Source: Cryphonectria parasitica EP155
Taxonomy: Eukaryota; Ascomycota; Sordariomycetes; Diaporthales; Cryphonectriaceae
Assembly: GCF_011745365.1 (NCBI RefSeq)
Contig: NW_024468909.1
Coordinates: forward strand, 6,944,001 to 7,008,000
Direction: 5' to 3'
Length of the DNA: 64,000 nucleotides
Part shown: piece after piece, positions 12,543 through 22,989 of the stretch
Numbering within the stretch: position 1 is the first letter of the stretch
Layout of the letters: each line of letters begins with the position of its first letter
The notes under the pieces: model-generated
Seen by the model: only the letters and a program-made list of their open reading frames with translations
Told to the model about the DNA's origin: nothing
Databases searched by the model: none
Translations under genes and position numbers: made by a program

Positions 12543-14468
12543 CTATTCCCGCTCTGGATTCCTATGCCACAGCAGAAAGAAGAGATACCCCAACACCCAC
12601 ACACCAAGAAGAACCAGGGCCTGCGCAGGCGCAAAGACAGCCCCCCGCACCAAGACGAAGCCGCTGACCAGAGTGAAAACCACAGGGACGAGCAGCAGCG
12701 GCTTGTAAGGGCGGCGGAGCTGGGGCTCGCGGAACCTGAGGACCACGGCGCCCAGGACGGTGAGGAAGAAGAAGGTGTACTCGCCCAGCCCGTTGAAGGT
12801 GACGAGGGAGCGGAAGTCGCCGAGAAAGATGAAGAGGGCGGAGAGGAGGGTGTTGAGGAGGATGGCGTTGAGAGGGGCGTCGGAGCCTGACTTGTCTGTG
12901 TGGTCCTGAGCCTCCTCCTCCTGCTCGGTCGATCCTGCTGGGCCTATCTTCCCCACGGCGGCGAAGAGGCTGGGGAGCCAGTTTGCGTTGGCTGCTGCGA
13001 CTGCCATCCGGCCCGCAACGAACGAGTTGCCTAAAAGAGAGCCGGCGACGACGAGGCAGATCAGAACAGCGGCGACAATGCCGAACCCGCGACCGAGGAG
13101 ACGAGCGATGGCCGTCTGCAGTATTCTCCTTGTCAGCAAACATGTTTGAAAGATCCTTGTGTATACATATACTTGTATATTAGAGTTATTCTTGCAGGCT
13201 TAGTTCAAGACGTACCACGGCAACGCTGTCTGTGGTGGACACCACATCCCACGGCAGCAGGATGTAATACGCCGCATTCGCGGCGAGAAAACACAACACA
13301 ATCGTCGGTATGGCGGTGTTGATGGCAAGAGGCAGCTGCTTGACGGGGTTGGACAGCTCGGCAGAGACGTAGATGCCCTTCTCCCAGCCAGAATACGCCC
13401 AGAGCGCCCCGTACAGCGCCGCCGAGAGGTGGCCCAGCAGTTCCCAGGTGCTGACGTCCTGCCAGTGGATGACGAGGCCGCCTTTGTCGCCCGGCGTGAT
13501 GACGGTGTCGCGGTCCGCAAACCAGTTCCTCTTGTGCCAGTCGCCACCACCTACGCTGTTGTTGTCATCCGGGTGGGCGAGGTGGAGGAAGAGGACCACG
13601 ATGCCGGCCAGGACGACACCGAAGATGCTCAGGAACTTGGTGCCGACGAAGAAGTTGTTGAGCCGGGTGCTGGCTCGGGTGCTGATGGAGTTGGCCAGGT
13701 TCATGACGGCCATGATCAGGACGGACAGGAGCTTGTGCGAGAGGCTGGCGGCCTGGTCTGTGACGCCGGCGGCGGAGAAGATGCTCTCGACGAAGACGAT
13801 GCTCAGGATGGCCAGGGTTGCAGGCTGTGATGATGATTGTGTGAGTATGTGTGAAGAAAAAAGGGAGAGATGTTGTCCTTGTTTCAAGGTTGTGTGTATA
13901 TACACATAAGATATGTACATACCATGATGGCGACGACCCAAGTCCACGCAGCCAAGTGACCCCAGACGTCACCGTATATATACTTTAAGTAAGGTTGTAC
14001 ACCTCCTGTAGGGGATAGAGAGAGATTAGAATGCCAACATCATACACACATACATACTCCTCACACACACACTCTCTCTCTCTTCCAGGACAGTAACATA
14101 CCCTCACCAGGAATCGCCGTCCCAAGCTCCGTCATCGTGCTCGCTCCCGTCCAGGCCAGGATCCCGCCCACCAGCCAAACAACCAGCGCCACTCCAGGCG
14201 ACGGCACATTGGTGTCGATGGACCCAGGGGATGTGAAGATGCCGCTGCCAATGACGATGGAGATGATGATGGCGAATGCATCCAGCGCACCTAGATTCCG
14301 CGCGAAGGGGGTGGTGGTGGTGGTGGTGGTGGTGGTGGTGCTCCGGTCGGTCGGCGCGGCGTCGGCAGGGGGTTCTGGGCCTGTGCCGTAGTGCGCGTCT
14401 CTGCCTCCTGCTACATCGCTCAAGAGGGGCGTGGATGATGGGTCTGTTGACGCCAGGCTCGACGCCAT
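12543..14468 (-). CDS. Amino-acid permease, LAT/MUP1-type (APC superfamily)
   Basis: Four exons (14468-14102, 14005-13923, 13824-13216, 13115-12543) encode 543 residues with about 12 predicted membrane helices. The first helix carries the APC hallmark AFAIIISIVIGSGIFTSPG. Next come WTGASTMTELGTAIPGEGG and, in helices 6-8, GALWAYSGWEKGIYVSAEL. This spacing matches the L-type/methionine permease branch (yeast MUP1 and high-affinity methionine permeases). The protein should import neutral amino acids at the plasma membrane. The cytosolic N-terminus contains ten consecutive Thr encoded by a GGT/ACC repeat (14311-14340 on the plus strand). Donors are GTATGT, GTATGT and GTACGT; acceptors are CAG. 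Exact substrate specificity is not readable. Confidence 0.87.
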
Positions 14469-15005
14469 TTTGTGGGAGAGGAAAGGAGAAAAAGAAAAGA
14501 ACCTGGCTCGATGGCTCGCAGGGCGGCGTGGTGGCTTGTGAAGTTGTGTTGTGTGTCAAAGCTACCGTGCCATCTTTTCATGACGAGAGAGAGATTTTAT
14601 TTTCATCAGTCTCTCTCGCTGAGGCCGCGGTCCAGGGCTGCAGGGCTCCACGTTCCAGGAATCCCGCTCCTCCGGCCCGTGGGTCGTCTCAGGTGCCCTC
14701 GAGATAATTCAACTTCATTTGAGTCTATCTTTGCTATTAGAATATAGATGGTGAGCCAAGTTCTTGTATTGTTGTTATATTTGAGTTTTACAATGCATTT
14801 CAATACATCATCTGCAAGCCGTAACATGACCTGGGAATGTGTACCCCATGCAACTTCACCATGTGCATTGCACAATAGCTCCAACGTGTCTCCTTCTGCT
14901 CACGACAGAGCTCAAATGAGAAGATAACAGGAAGATGAAGAGAGAGGACCAAATAACAAACAAATGAAAAGGAAAAAGAGAAATAGAGAGAAATAACACA
15001 GAGAC

Positions 15006-15050
<45 letters not shown>

Positions 15051-15077
15051 AAAAGAGGACAAAAAGAAAGAAAAAAC
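14469..15077. other. Intergenic, upstream of the permease, with a poly(A) tract
   Basis: This holds the permease promoter side and the 3' flank of the minus-strand 5S gene. A 37-A run at 15007-15043 lies just beyond the 5S terminator. I see no gene. Confidence 0.6.
15007..15043. repeat. Poly(A) tract, 37 nt
   Basis: Uninterrupted A-run about 35 bp beyond the 3' end of the 5S rRNA gene. On the 5S strand it reads as poly(T), downstream of the immediate T-run terminator. Confidence 0.9.
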
Positions 15078-15196
15078 ACGTACAACACTGGGTATTCGCC
15101 AATGGTCACCCACTTGACTACTAATCCAGCCCTTAGCGGCTTATTTAGGGGAGAGCAGACGGGATCCCAAGTTCTCCGCTAGGTATGGTCGTACGT
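15078..15196 (-). rRNA. 5S ribosomal RNA, solitary copy
   Basis: On the minus strand a 119-nt sequence begins ACGTACGACCATACC and ends GTTGTACGT, so its ends pair as 5S helix I. Conserved 5S elements appear in order: GGGATCCCGTCTGCTCTCC, then AAGCCGCTAAGGGC, then TTAGTAGTCAAGTGGGTGAC and GGCGAATACC. The internal promoter (A box to C box) falls in this middle part. A run of six T follows 2 nt after the end (minus strand), the pol III terminator. No second unit or 45S rDNA is adjacent, so this is a dispersed gene as in Neurospora and relatives. It looks intact. Confidence 0.93.
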
Positions 15197-15538
15197 GCAA
15201 ATAAATGTTGGTTCATGATTTATAACAGTGGCCTTCTTTCCCTCATCCTTTTCTTTTGGTTGTTGTCCCATTTAACGGCACACAGTGATATGTGAGGTCG
15301 ACTCGGAAAGAATGCGATATAAGTACGACTTTTGACATTGTCATAGGCCACTTCAAGTACTCACACAAGCTCTTAGTCTCGGCTGTGAGATCAAACCCAC
15401 TCTTCCTAATATATATGCATTTGACAGCAAACCGTACTTTATTTCTTACTCCACTACCAGGACCCTGTATCCCATTCCCTCTCATTCATCTCTCCTCTGC
15501 TGTCGATTGTCCTCGCTCTTCCTCCCCTGCAGGATTTT
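15197..15538. other. Intergenic, between the 5S rRNA gene and the fasciclin gene
   Basis: Upstream flank of the 5S gene plus the 3' untranslated side of the fasciclin gene. I see no further feature. Confidence 0.55.
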
Positions 15539-17045
15539 TCAAAGTTCCAGCTCAACTGCCGCCTTATTCTGATTCTCACCATTGGCAGACTCGTCGTCAA
15601 CGTAATCAGCCAGCCTCTCCATAAGCTCTTCAACACTAATTTCCTCGTCCATCTCCTCTGCATGGTGCCTCCCATGCTTATGAGGCGGGATGAGGACACG
15701 GGCAGGCAGGTGAATCGCACCGTTCTTCGCAATTACATCCTGCGTAGCGATCGGGATATACCCATTCACCTTGACCCGGATAAAGCCACCAAGCCGGGCT
15801 ACATCGATAGCAATATTCTTGTCGCCCAGCAACGTCGGGACGTCAAGGTGGGTGTGACCACGGCCGACGTCCTGGCGCGCGCCGGCCTCCTCGTCGCTGT
15901 CGTCGTCGTCGTCGTCGCCGCCACTGTCTGAGCTCGAATAGTACGCGTCTGAGTAAACAATCTCGTTGGGGACGACGTGGTACTTGAGCAACGCCTTGAG
16001 ATATCCGAGGCCTTTGTGCGTGTTGAACAGGAAGGCATTGGCGGCCGGGCCGAGCTTGGCGAAGGCGCCGTTGTCGGGCGCGAAGACAGTGCTGCCGGTC
16101 AACTTGATGCCGTGGATGTAGCTAGTGAAGTTGGTCTTCTCAAATGCCAGGAGAAGGGTCGAGAATCTTGAGGGGAACAGCGTGAGCGCCCGGCCGACAT
16201 TGGGTGGAGGGACCAGAATACTCTTGACTGCGTGGATGACTCCATTCGTAGCCGGCTGTTGAATTTTTCCCCATCCTTATTAGCAGGCATGTTCATCTTA
16301 GAAGGGGAATAACAAGTAGTTTTCAGAGACAGATACGTACAAGGTTCAAACCGACAACCTTGCTGTAGAAGTTCACCCGGATACCAGACAAGATGCCGAC
16401 GCTCGTCCTCAGCCTCTGGGGCTTGTCTCCAAGCAGGGGCTCCTCCAGAGCAGTCGGCAGGGTGTGCGTGACCAGTACCCGACCCGCTGGATACAGGCCC
16501 AGCCCGATATGGTACTTGAGCACCGCCTCGACAAAGTCCTTGGAGGGCTTGTGGTCCTCGGGGATGTGCTCAAAGGCCTTGTCGATGGGGACGAAAAGGG
16601 TGTAGTTTGCCGAGGTGCTGTTGAGGATCTCGACAATGTCCTCGTAGTCGTCAACCAGCGCCTTGAACTTGGTCGTGTACTTGCTCTTGCTGATGAGCTG
16701 GTAGATGGTCTCGTTGGGCTTGTGCTTGTGCCTGTGCCCGCCGTGGTGAGGTCTATCCATCATGGCATCGAGGCTATACTCCTCTTCCTCATCGAAAAGG
16801 GATTCGAATTCAGTCTCCAGGCGGCCCTTGATATCGTTCACGGCATCCTCGACACCGGTGGACCATGTGTCCACCACATCGTGGATGGACGAGGTGACTG
16901 CATCTGCCGATGACAGCCAGTCCAGCCAGGAGACGTCGTCGTGAGACTGCTCCTCATGGACAGGAAGCTGGGCAAATACTTGAGCGTCGGGGACGACGAA
17001 GCCGCTGGCCAGAGCGGCGAACGGTAACAACGTAGCGGTCTTCAT
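15539..17045 (-). CDS. Secreted protein with two fasciclin (FAS1) domains
   Basis: Two exons (17045-16341 and 16255-15539) give 473 residues. The ATG at 17045 opens a signal peptide (MKTATLLPFAALASGFVV); a start further upstream would put polar residues before it. The first FAS1 domain spans roughly residues 112-275, with H1/H2-type motifs at YTLFVPIDKAFEHIP and VLKYHIG. The second lies around residues 260-410, with STVFAPDNGAFAKLGP and LLKYHVVPNEIVYS. FAS1 proteins mediate adhesion to the cell wall or extracellular matrix. The region before domain 1 is acidic and then His-rich (HHGGHRHKHK), which could bind metal. An Asp-rich insertion interrupts domain 2. No C-terminal hydrophobic GPI signal is present, so the protein is probably secreted or wall-associated. 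N-glycosylation sequons (NET, NST, NYT) occur. Confidence 0.87.
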
Positions 17046-18219
17046 TGTTTTTTGGTCAGTTGGTCGGTCGGTCTGCTGGATGACCTGCAGAGATTCTCTG
17101 TTCAGCAGAGACAAACAAAGGTGTATGTAGCTTCAAGACTCCCCTGTGAGAGTCGAGTCGCAATGTAAACCCAATCGTGTGTCAATCAGTTTCACTGTCT
17201 GCATAAGTACTTGAGTAAGTACTTAAAGAGGTGCAAGAGTGGTCTGACGTGTACAGTGTGACGTGACGTCAGGGGCAGTTGCAGCCGTACGTTCCGGGAA
17301 GGATGAATGTTTGTTCTTTATTGCTTGGCTCTTTCCGCAATCAAGTGTTTAATGGATTTTATGGATGTGTTGATATCAATGCGACCTCGACGCTCGGAGA
17401 CATAGCAAGGAACTTGAGAATTCAAAAATGGGGTGCATGCGGTGGGCCGTCCTTTCAGTGGTCTACCATCATGCCTATGTCTGCGGCAAGATAATTGAGA
17501 CTTACGACAGCGATGATGGCATCACTCTCAAGCTTTCGTGAGCCATCGATTCGTTTCACCTTGTCGGGCCGCGCGATTGGACTGCACAGCTCAGGCTAAC
17601 AGCCGCCACCTGCTCCTCGGGGTGATGAATAGCCCGGCCCCGAGGTCTTGTCCCAACATCCTTTGATGCGTTTTTGATACTGATGGCGTTAGAGAGCTCA
17701 CATCCCTCCATCAAGGTTTGCCTGTCAGCATTGCATGGGTTGGCTGACGCCTGTTTATCTTTATACGCGTAATTTGCAAATCTCTCTGGCTGCCTGGGTA
17801 GTAATCATATGTTCAACTATGAGTTGATAGGTATTTGTATTCTCGATATTACTTGCGTATCTCAACTTGAATGAAACTTTTGAAGAATAATTGCAATGAT
17901 AATCCCAAGATTATTTGTACCTGTCTCCAGTGCTGCATTAATACGCGCCCTTCTGTAATGAAACTTTCAATTCAATTGTATAATTATGGGTTATTGTCTT
18001 GCGTCTCTCCGAAACCGAAAGTCGGCATCGTGTTCTTAGGAATTGTGTACAATATGGCTATCCTTAGAATCAGCCATTTCATGAAAGATCCACCAGAATA
18101 TCCTCGTAGTATTCGTCCTTTGGTATCTATATTTATTTCCCAATCTCTTCCAATCCTTGGGTCTAGCATAAAGGTACAAAAGTAATAATCAATATCCCTA
18201 GGTGCCATCTACGTGCTAA
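17046..18219. other. Intergenic, upstream of the fasciclin gene, no supported gene
   Basis: This holds the fasciclin promoter side and the 3' flank of the HD-domain gene. Direct GTACTT/AAGTACT-type repeats occur near 17206-17224. The frame at 17871-18185 has no domain and is AT-rich, so I do not call it. Confidence 0.55.
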
Positions 18220-18951
18220 TCATAAGAATGACCCCTCATTCTCGCTCTCCCACCATCCCCTGAACACCTTGAGCCTCTCTGTCCGCTCCCTCGCAAGCCT
18301 CCTTCCCGTATCCGTCTTCATCATCCCCTCCAAGAGCTCCAACTTCTCAACAAAGTGCTCAATAGCCCCGTCCAGCCCGTCGTCCCTCCCCTTGGCCCCC
18401 GTGTAGGCAAAGCACCTCGCAATGCCCACAGCCCCGATGGCGTCCAGCCGGTCCGCATCTTGCACGATGGCCAGCTCCGGGATCGCGGCGATCTTGTCCA
18501 GGATCTTCTGAGGGTCCTTCTTCTCGGTGGAAAAAGACACGTGCAGCACGAGGTCCTGCACGCGGTCTGCCAGGTCTGCGGCCGCGCCCATTGCCAGGAG
18601 CTCGTCACGGACCAGAGTGGTGGGGTCTTGGCCGGGCTGTAGGTACTTCTTGTCGCCCACGTCGTGGAGGAGGGCGCCGAGGGTGACGAGGTTGTCGTCG
18701 TATTGGATCCTCCTCATGCCTGCTTGGTTCTGTGCGGGTTTGGCGCTCTGCTCTTCTTTCAGGATGAGCCTCGCCAGGTTCAGGACCCTCTGGATGTGCT
18801 TGTAGTCGTGCGACGCGTCGTATCGGGACATGTAGACCTCAACATATTTCTCCACTCTGTCAGTCAGGTTTTGCATTGATATCGTTGCCTTGTCGTCGTT
18901 GGACGTTGACTGGATTTGGGATTGACCCGGGGCTTGACTGGTGCTGGACAT
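18220..18951 (-). CDS. HD-domain metal-dependent phosphohydrolase
   Basis: A single exon encodes 243 residues. The HD signature is complete: His48 and His52 (in ASHDYKHIQRV), the His96-Asp97 pair (in GALLHDVGD) and the downstream acidic residues in IVQDADRLDA (Asp165/Asp167). This layout fits the small YedJ/YpgQ-type HD hydrolases that cleave nucleotide or other phosphoester substrates. The protein has no targeting signal, so it is probably cytosolic. The codon at 18972 is TTG; the first ATG is at 18951 and leaves the core intact. The gene runs in the same direction as the DUF1989 gene to its right, about 480 bp away. The substrate is unknown. Confidence 0.87.
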   Translation of the reverse strand: MSSTSQAPGQSQIQSTSNDDKATISMQNLTDRVEKYVEVYMSRYDASHDYKHIQRVLNLARLILKEEQSAKPAQNQAGMRRIQYDDNLVTLGALLHDVGDKKYLQPGQDPTTLVRDELLAMGAAADLADRVQDLVLHVSFSTEKKDPQKILDKIAAIPELAIVQDADRLDAIGAVGIARCFAYTGAKGRDDGLDGAIEHFVEKLELLEGMMKTDTGRRLARERTERLKVFRGWWESENEGSFL

Positions 18952-19434
18952 CCCGTGAGCTGTTGCCCACAATTCTCACAAATTGATTGTTTCTGTGTGG
19001 GATCTTGTGATGTTGAGCCACTTTTTGTATTTGTGGGAGTAATCTCCTTGCAAAAAGAAGTCGTGGGTGAATCGGATGAGCTGTGAGTATAAGGGAAAGC
19101 TTTGACGCGCCGAGCTCGCATTTGTGATTTCACGGGCAGCAATTGAATTCTGCTCGGTAGGCGCGATGCTGTAACCCTAGAGCAAACCCTGACCAATCCG
19201 TGTCACTACTTTCATTCCAGCCCTTTCTTCATCCAATGTTCATCTATTGCGATATCTTATAAATAAGAGAGGTGTAGTTCCGTAAAATAGGCGAAACAGT
19301 TTGAATCTTGTTTCCTGCCTTCCTTGGGACTTACAGAGTGTCTCCGTGCCACTTCCCGTTCTCTTCGGCGGACTAAACGTACTCTCAACCTCTTCTCCTG
19401 TCCCCCCCCCCCCCCCAATTTTAGTCCACCCAGC
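18952..19434. other. Intergenic, between the HD and DUF1989 genes
   Basis: Promoter side of the HD gene and 3' side of the DUF1989 gene, with a C-run at 19405-19417. No gene is seen. Confidence 0.55.
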
Positions 19435-20628
19435 TCATTGCTTCTTGGTCCCAGCGACAGCCTCGTACTCACCCACTGGTATCTTCATGCCATGTGCATC
19501 CTGGTACTTGGAGACCTCAGCTGGCTTCCATCCTCCCCTGGCCAGCATCTCCCCATCAGCCAGCCGGAAGACCTCGACCTTGAGCGGCCGGCAGCACTTG
19601 ATCATCTCCTTCTCGCTGTCGCTCCCGAAACCCCACAGCGACAAATCTCCGCCAGGACAGGTGCCTTTTGGTTGTTTTGGTAAGCACACGGTCAGCCCAC
19701 AGAGTCTAAAGATGATCTCCACCCGCACAAGACAGGGAGAATAAAAGGGACAACACCGTAAGTGGACAACATACTCAGCGCCATAAGAACGTCTTGCTCA
19801 GCCAGGAATTCAATAAAGTCTCCTTTCTCCGCAGGACAAGGGCTCATAAAGTACCGCCCCTTCTTGTCCAAGCCGGTCACCTGAAACACATTAAGCACAT
19901 CATGCACATCCGACTCGCACAGGCCAAACGGCAGCACGGCCCGCGTCAGGTTCGAGTGGCAGTGGAAGTCGTACGTCTGGCCGGACAGGACGGTGTTGAT
20001 GTACGGGTCGCAGCGGGTGCCGAGCAGGTCGTGCACGCGCCCGCCGTGCTCGTCTTCGCCGTACCAGGCGAGGCTGTCGGCGAGGATGGTCACCAGGGGC
20101 CGCACGTAGGGCAGGCAGGACCAGAGACGGTCGTGGGTTGTGACGTGGGCGGCGTGGAGCTGTCTGGTGCGGCTGGCCCAGAAGCGCTCGCGAGGGTTGT
20201 GGGCGTTCCAGATGTTGAGGTCCCCTTGTTGTTGTGGGTGGTCAGTGTGAGTTGATGTCTTTATTTTCCACTCTCCTTTCCGGCCAGCGGCATCTCAATA
20301 ATGCTTTCCTTCTTTTTCTTCCTCCTCCTCCTCATCATTCTGCCGATACAAGGTAGACTTCTGGTAATCTGGGTCTTTACTCACCAACCTGCGCACCCTC
20401 GGGCGTGCTGATTCTGATAATGGATCCGGCTGGAGCTTTCCACGCCCTGCCTGACCGGATCGGGAGCGTAAATGTCTCGATGAGCTCTCGAGGGGCCTTT
20501 TGCACGCTGTTGTAGAGAACCTCATCCACGGTCAAGGGCGAGCCTGCGGAGGGCAGATATGCCGGCACCGGCGTAGGGACGGGCTTCCTCGATCGGAGGC
20601 GCTCTGCGTCGTTGCTCTTATTGTCCAT
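19435..20628 (-). CDS. DUF1989 / urea carboxylase-associated family protein
   Basis: Three exons (20628-20385, 20224-19775, 19664-19435) encode 307 residues. Family landmarks are present in order: GRAWKAPAGSIIRI, then GDLNIWNAHNPRERFW, then HDLLGTRCDPY, and finally ALSTCPGGDLS, created by splicing exons 2 and 3. Bacterial members (UAAP1/UAAP2) sit in urea carboxylase and allophanate hydrolase operons, and conserved Cys/His residues suggest a metal-bound enzyme. Those facts come from the family; function is not shown here. The ATG at 20628 is preferred over 20664 because the upstream residues are not conserved-looking. The next gene to the right is divergent and encodes a substrate-binding-protein fold. 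Confidence 0.82.
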
Positions 20629-21757
20629 GATTGCTGAACGTGGGGGTTTGCAAAAAAAGAGCAAGAGGAAAACTTGAGAATGGCCGTACAGTAAAGTACA
20701 GATTCTATCTACACAAGAAAGAGGGGATGGATGTGAGAAGAGCAGGCCATGTCAAGCACTGAGAGTTCCGAAGAAGAAATGCAGAGAAAATCAACATGAC
20801 TCCGGCTTTGGAAACCGGCACGAACATCGGTGCGCAATGGTCTCCTGCTGAGCGCCGTACCTAGCCGCGGTATGGAGCTCTTGACAAATAGATATTCATG
20901 AACCCACCGAGTGAAAACCGCCTAGAAGATGGCTCAGCTCGGATGGATGGTTTGTTAATCATACTCATCAGTATCATCTGCTCCCAGCATTGACTTCTGT
21001 ATCTGGAACCTGGGTTCATGAGGTACGTAGCACTCGGGACAGGGACATGCTTAGGTGAACTCATCGTGGTGGGTGCTGCCATGATTAGTGATCAAAAGAT
21101 GTCAGAACCATATCAAATTGAGACGCAAATTACTTGAGATAGTACAGCTAGACGGCCATGTCTCAGCCTTGGGTGTGAAGGAGTGAAGAAGATAAGTAGA
21201 TTAAGAGTCGTGTGACTTCTGCAGGCGTGCAGTAAGTGGTCCGTCCCAACGATGAAATACGTGCAACCAGTAGTGCAGTGAGAAAATGATCCCGTTTAGG
21301 TGCTGTCAGTACTGTTTTAGGGTTGAGGCCGGGACGGGCTTGCTGCTGTTCCCGTCGGCTAATAGTGGACGTGCCCCTACAAATATCCCACGTCATAGGT
21401 GCGCTTAGGGGCACGTTACCGGGGGTTTCTAGAAGGTAATACATAAGTAATTTTCTCTCTCTTTGTTTCGAGATGGATGTCTCGGAGCTTAAAGCGTTGC
21501 GCTGTGTGTGTCAGAGCAGAAGAGAGTCACGACCTTTGAAAGAATTAGCTAAAATAAAAATTTTAACCTCGTCCCTACTCTCTATTCTGTCAGAATCTCA
21601 CCTCCGAGTACGGAGAACTTTTACTTGTCACATGTAAGAGCATCTCTTTCGTACAGTAATCTTTATTTACTAAAGAGCAGAGACACAATACTTTATTTGT
21701 TTGTTGTCACCCTCAGTACTTGGAAAAAGAAGACCAAGAACAAGAAGCCACAACATT
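20629..21757. promoter_or_regulatory. Divergent intergenic (shared promoter) region of the DUF1989 and binding-protein-like genes
   Basis: This 1.1 kb lies between two outward-reading start codons, so both promoters must be inside it. Open frames here (20861-21082 and 21163-21444) are short and without domains. I cannot assign specific factor sites with confidence. Confidence 0.5.
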
Positions 21758-22806
21758 ATGGCATCACCTCGTCCCCTGCGAATAGGCTACGTGCCAGAAC
21801 ACTTCTCCACCCCCATCCACTTTGCCAAAAAGTACTACGGCCTGGATGCAGACCTCGTGCCTTTCCCCTCGGGGACGGGCCACATGATCACCTCTCTGCG
21901 CTCAGGCGAGATTGACGTCGGCATCGGCCTGACTGAGGCCTGGGTCGCCGGCTTGGGCAAGGAGGATGTCCAGGGTGATGGCGGTTACAAGATTGTCGGC
22001 ACCTTTGTCGAGACACCACTCTGTAGGTGATATAATTTGTCAACCCTCCTTTGTTTCTTTCTGGCCGAGTATACTTGTCTGGCTAACCTGGCTTCTCTTT
22101 CCCCTCCTGCACAGGCTGGGCTGTTTCTACTGGCGCCGCGAGGACCGACGTCACGGATGTAGCCTCGTTGAAGGGCACCAAGATCGGTGTCTCGAGGCTT
22201 GGCTCAGGGTCCTACGTGATGGGTTTCGTCCTCGCAGATCAACAGGGCTGGCTGTCGTCGCCACCCTCGTCCTCATCATCCGCTGCTGCTGCTACTGCTG
22301 CTGCTACCACCGGCCCCTACTCGCAGGCCGTCGTCCTGAACACCTTTGAGAACCTGCGCAGGGCCGTCAACTCTGGCGAGGCCGACTTCTTCATGTGGGA
22401 GCACTTCACCTCCAAGCGCTACTACGATGCCGGCGAGATCCGCAAGGTGGGCGAGATCTACACGCCCTGGAGCAGCTGGAAGATTGTGGTGAGCACCTCG
22501 CTCGTCCCCACTGCTGCCGGCGATGACGGGCTGGATGAGCGGGTGCGCGACTTGTTCAGGAGGCTGGACCAGGGCATCAAGCACTTCAACGAGAACGGGG
22601 AGGAGGCGGTGCGGTACATCAGTACCGAGCTGGACTACTCTGAGGAGGACGCACGGGAGTGGATCAAGACAGTGCGGTTCCCTGTGAGCACGGAGGGTGT
22701 GGATGTCAAGGTTGTTGGGAACACGGTTGGGGTGCTGCGGAAGGCTGGAGTGCTCTTTGAGGGGAGAGGGATGGAGCCTGGCGTGATGATTGCGAAGCAG
22801 CGGTGA
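21758..22806 (+). CDS. Periplasmic-binding-protein type II-like protein (Ca3427-like / NMT1-THI5-like fold)
   Basis: Two exons (21758-22022 and 22115-22806) encode 318 residues. The first lobe starts RPLRIGYVPEHFSTPIHFAKKYYGL and contains GTGHMITSLRSGEIDVGIGLTEAW. The second part has LKGTKIGVSRLGSGSYVM, NLRRAVNSGEADFFMWEH and IYTPWSSWKIVVST. This is the two-lobe ligand-binding layout of ABC-transporter solute-binding proteins. Related intracellular fungal proteins without a transporter are known (the Candida Ca3427 group). There is no signal peptide. The protein is probably cytosolic and may bind or process a small molecule. A low-complexity Ser/Ala/Thr insertion (about residue 140) probably loops out of the second lobe. 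The T|GTAGGT donor and CACAG acceptor keep the frame. Confidence 0.8.
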
Positions 22807-22989
22807 TCGAGGGGGACAGGGACAGGGCAGGGCAAGACAGCACACCGGATGAGAGGGTGCAAGGAGGCGCGAGCCGTAGTTCAACGACAACTTATTTTTT
22901 CTTGAGCCGAGTCAATGTGAATGGCCTTCATCAACAGCCAGTTGTCATGGCCACCAACCTCTGTATTTGGCTACACCATAACTTTCGCA

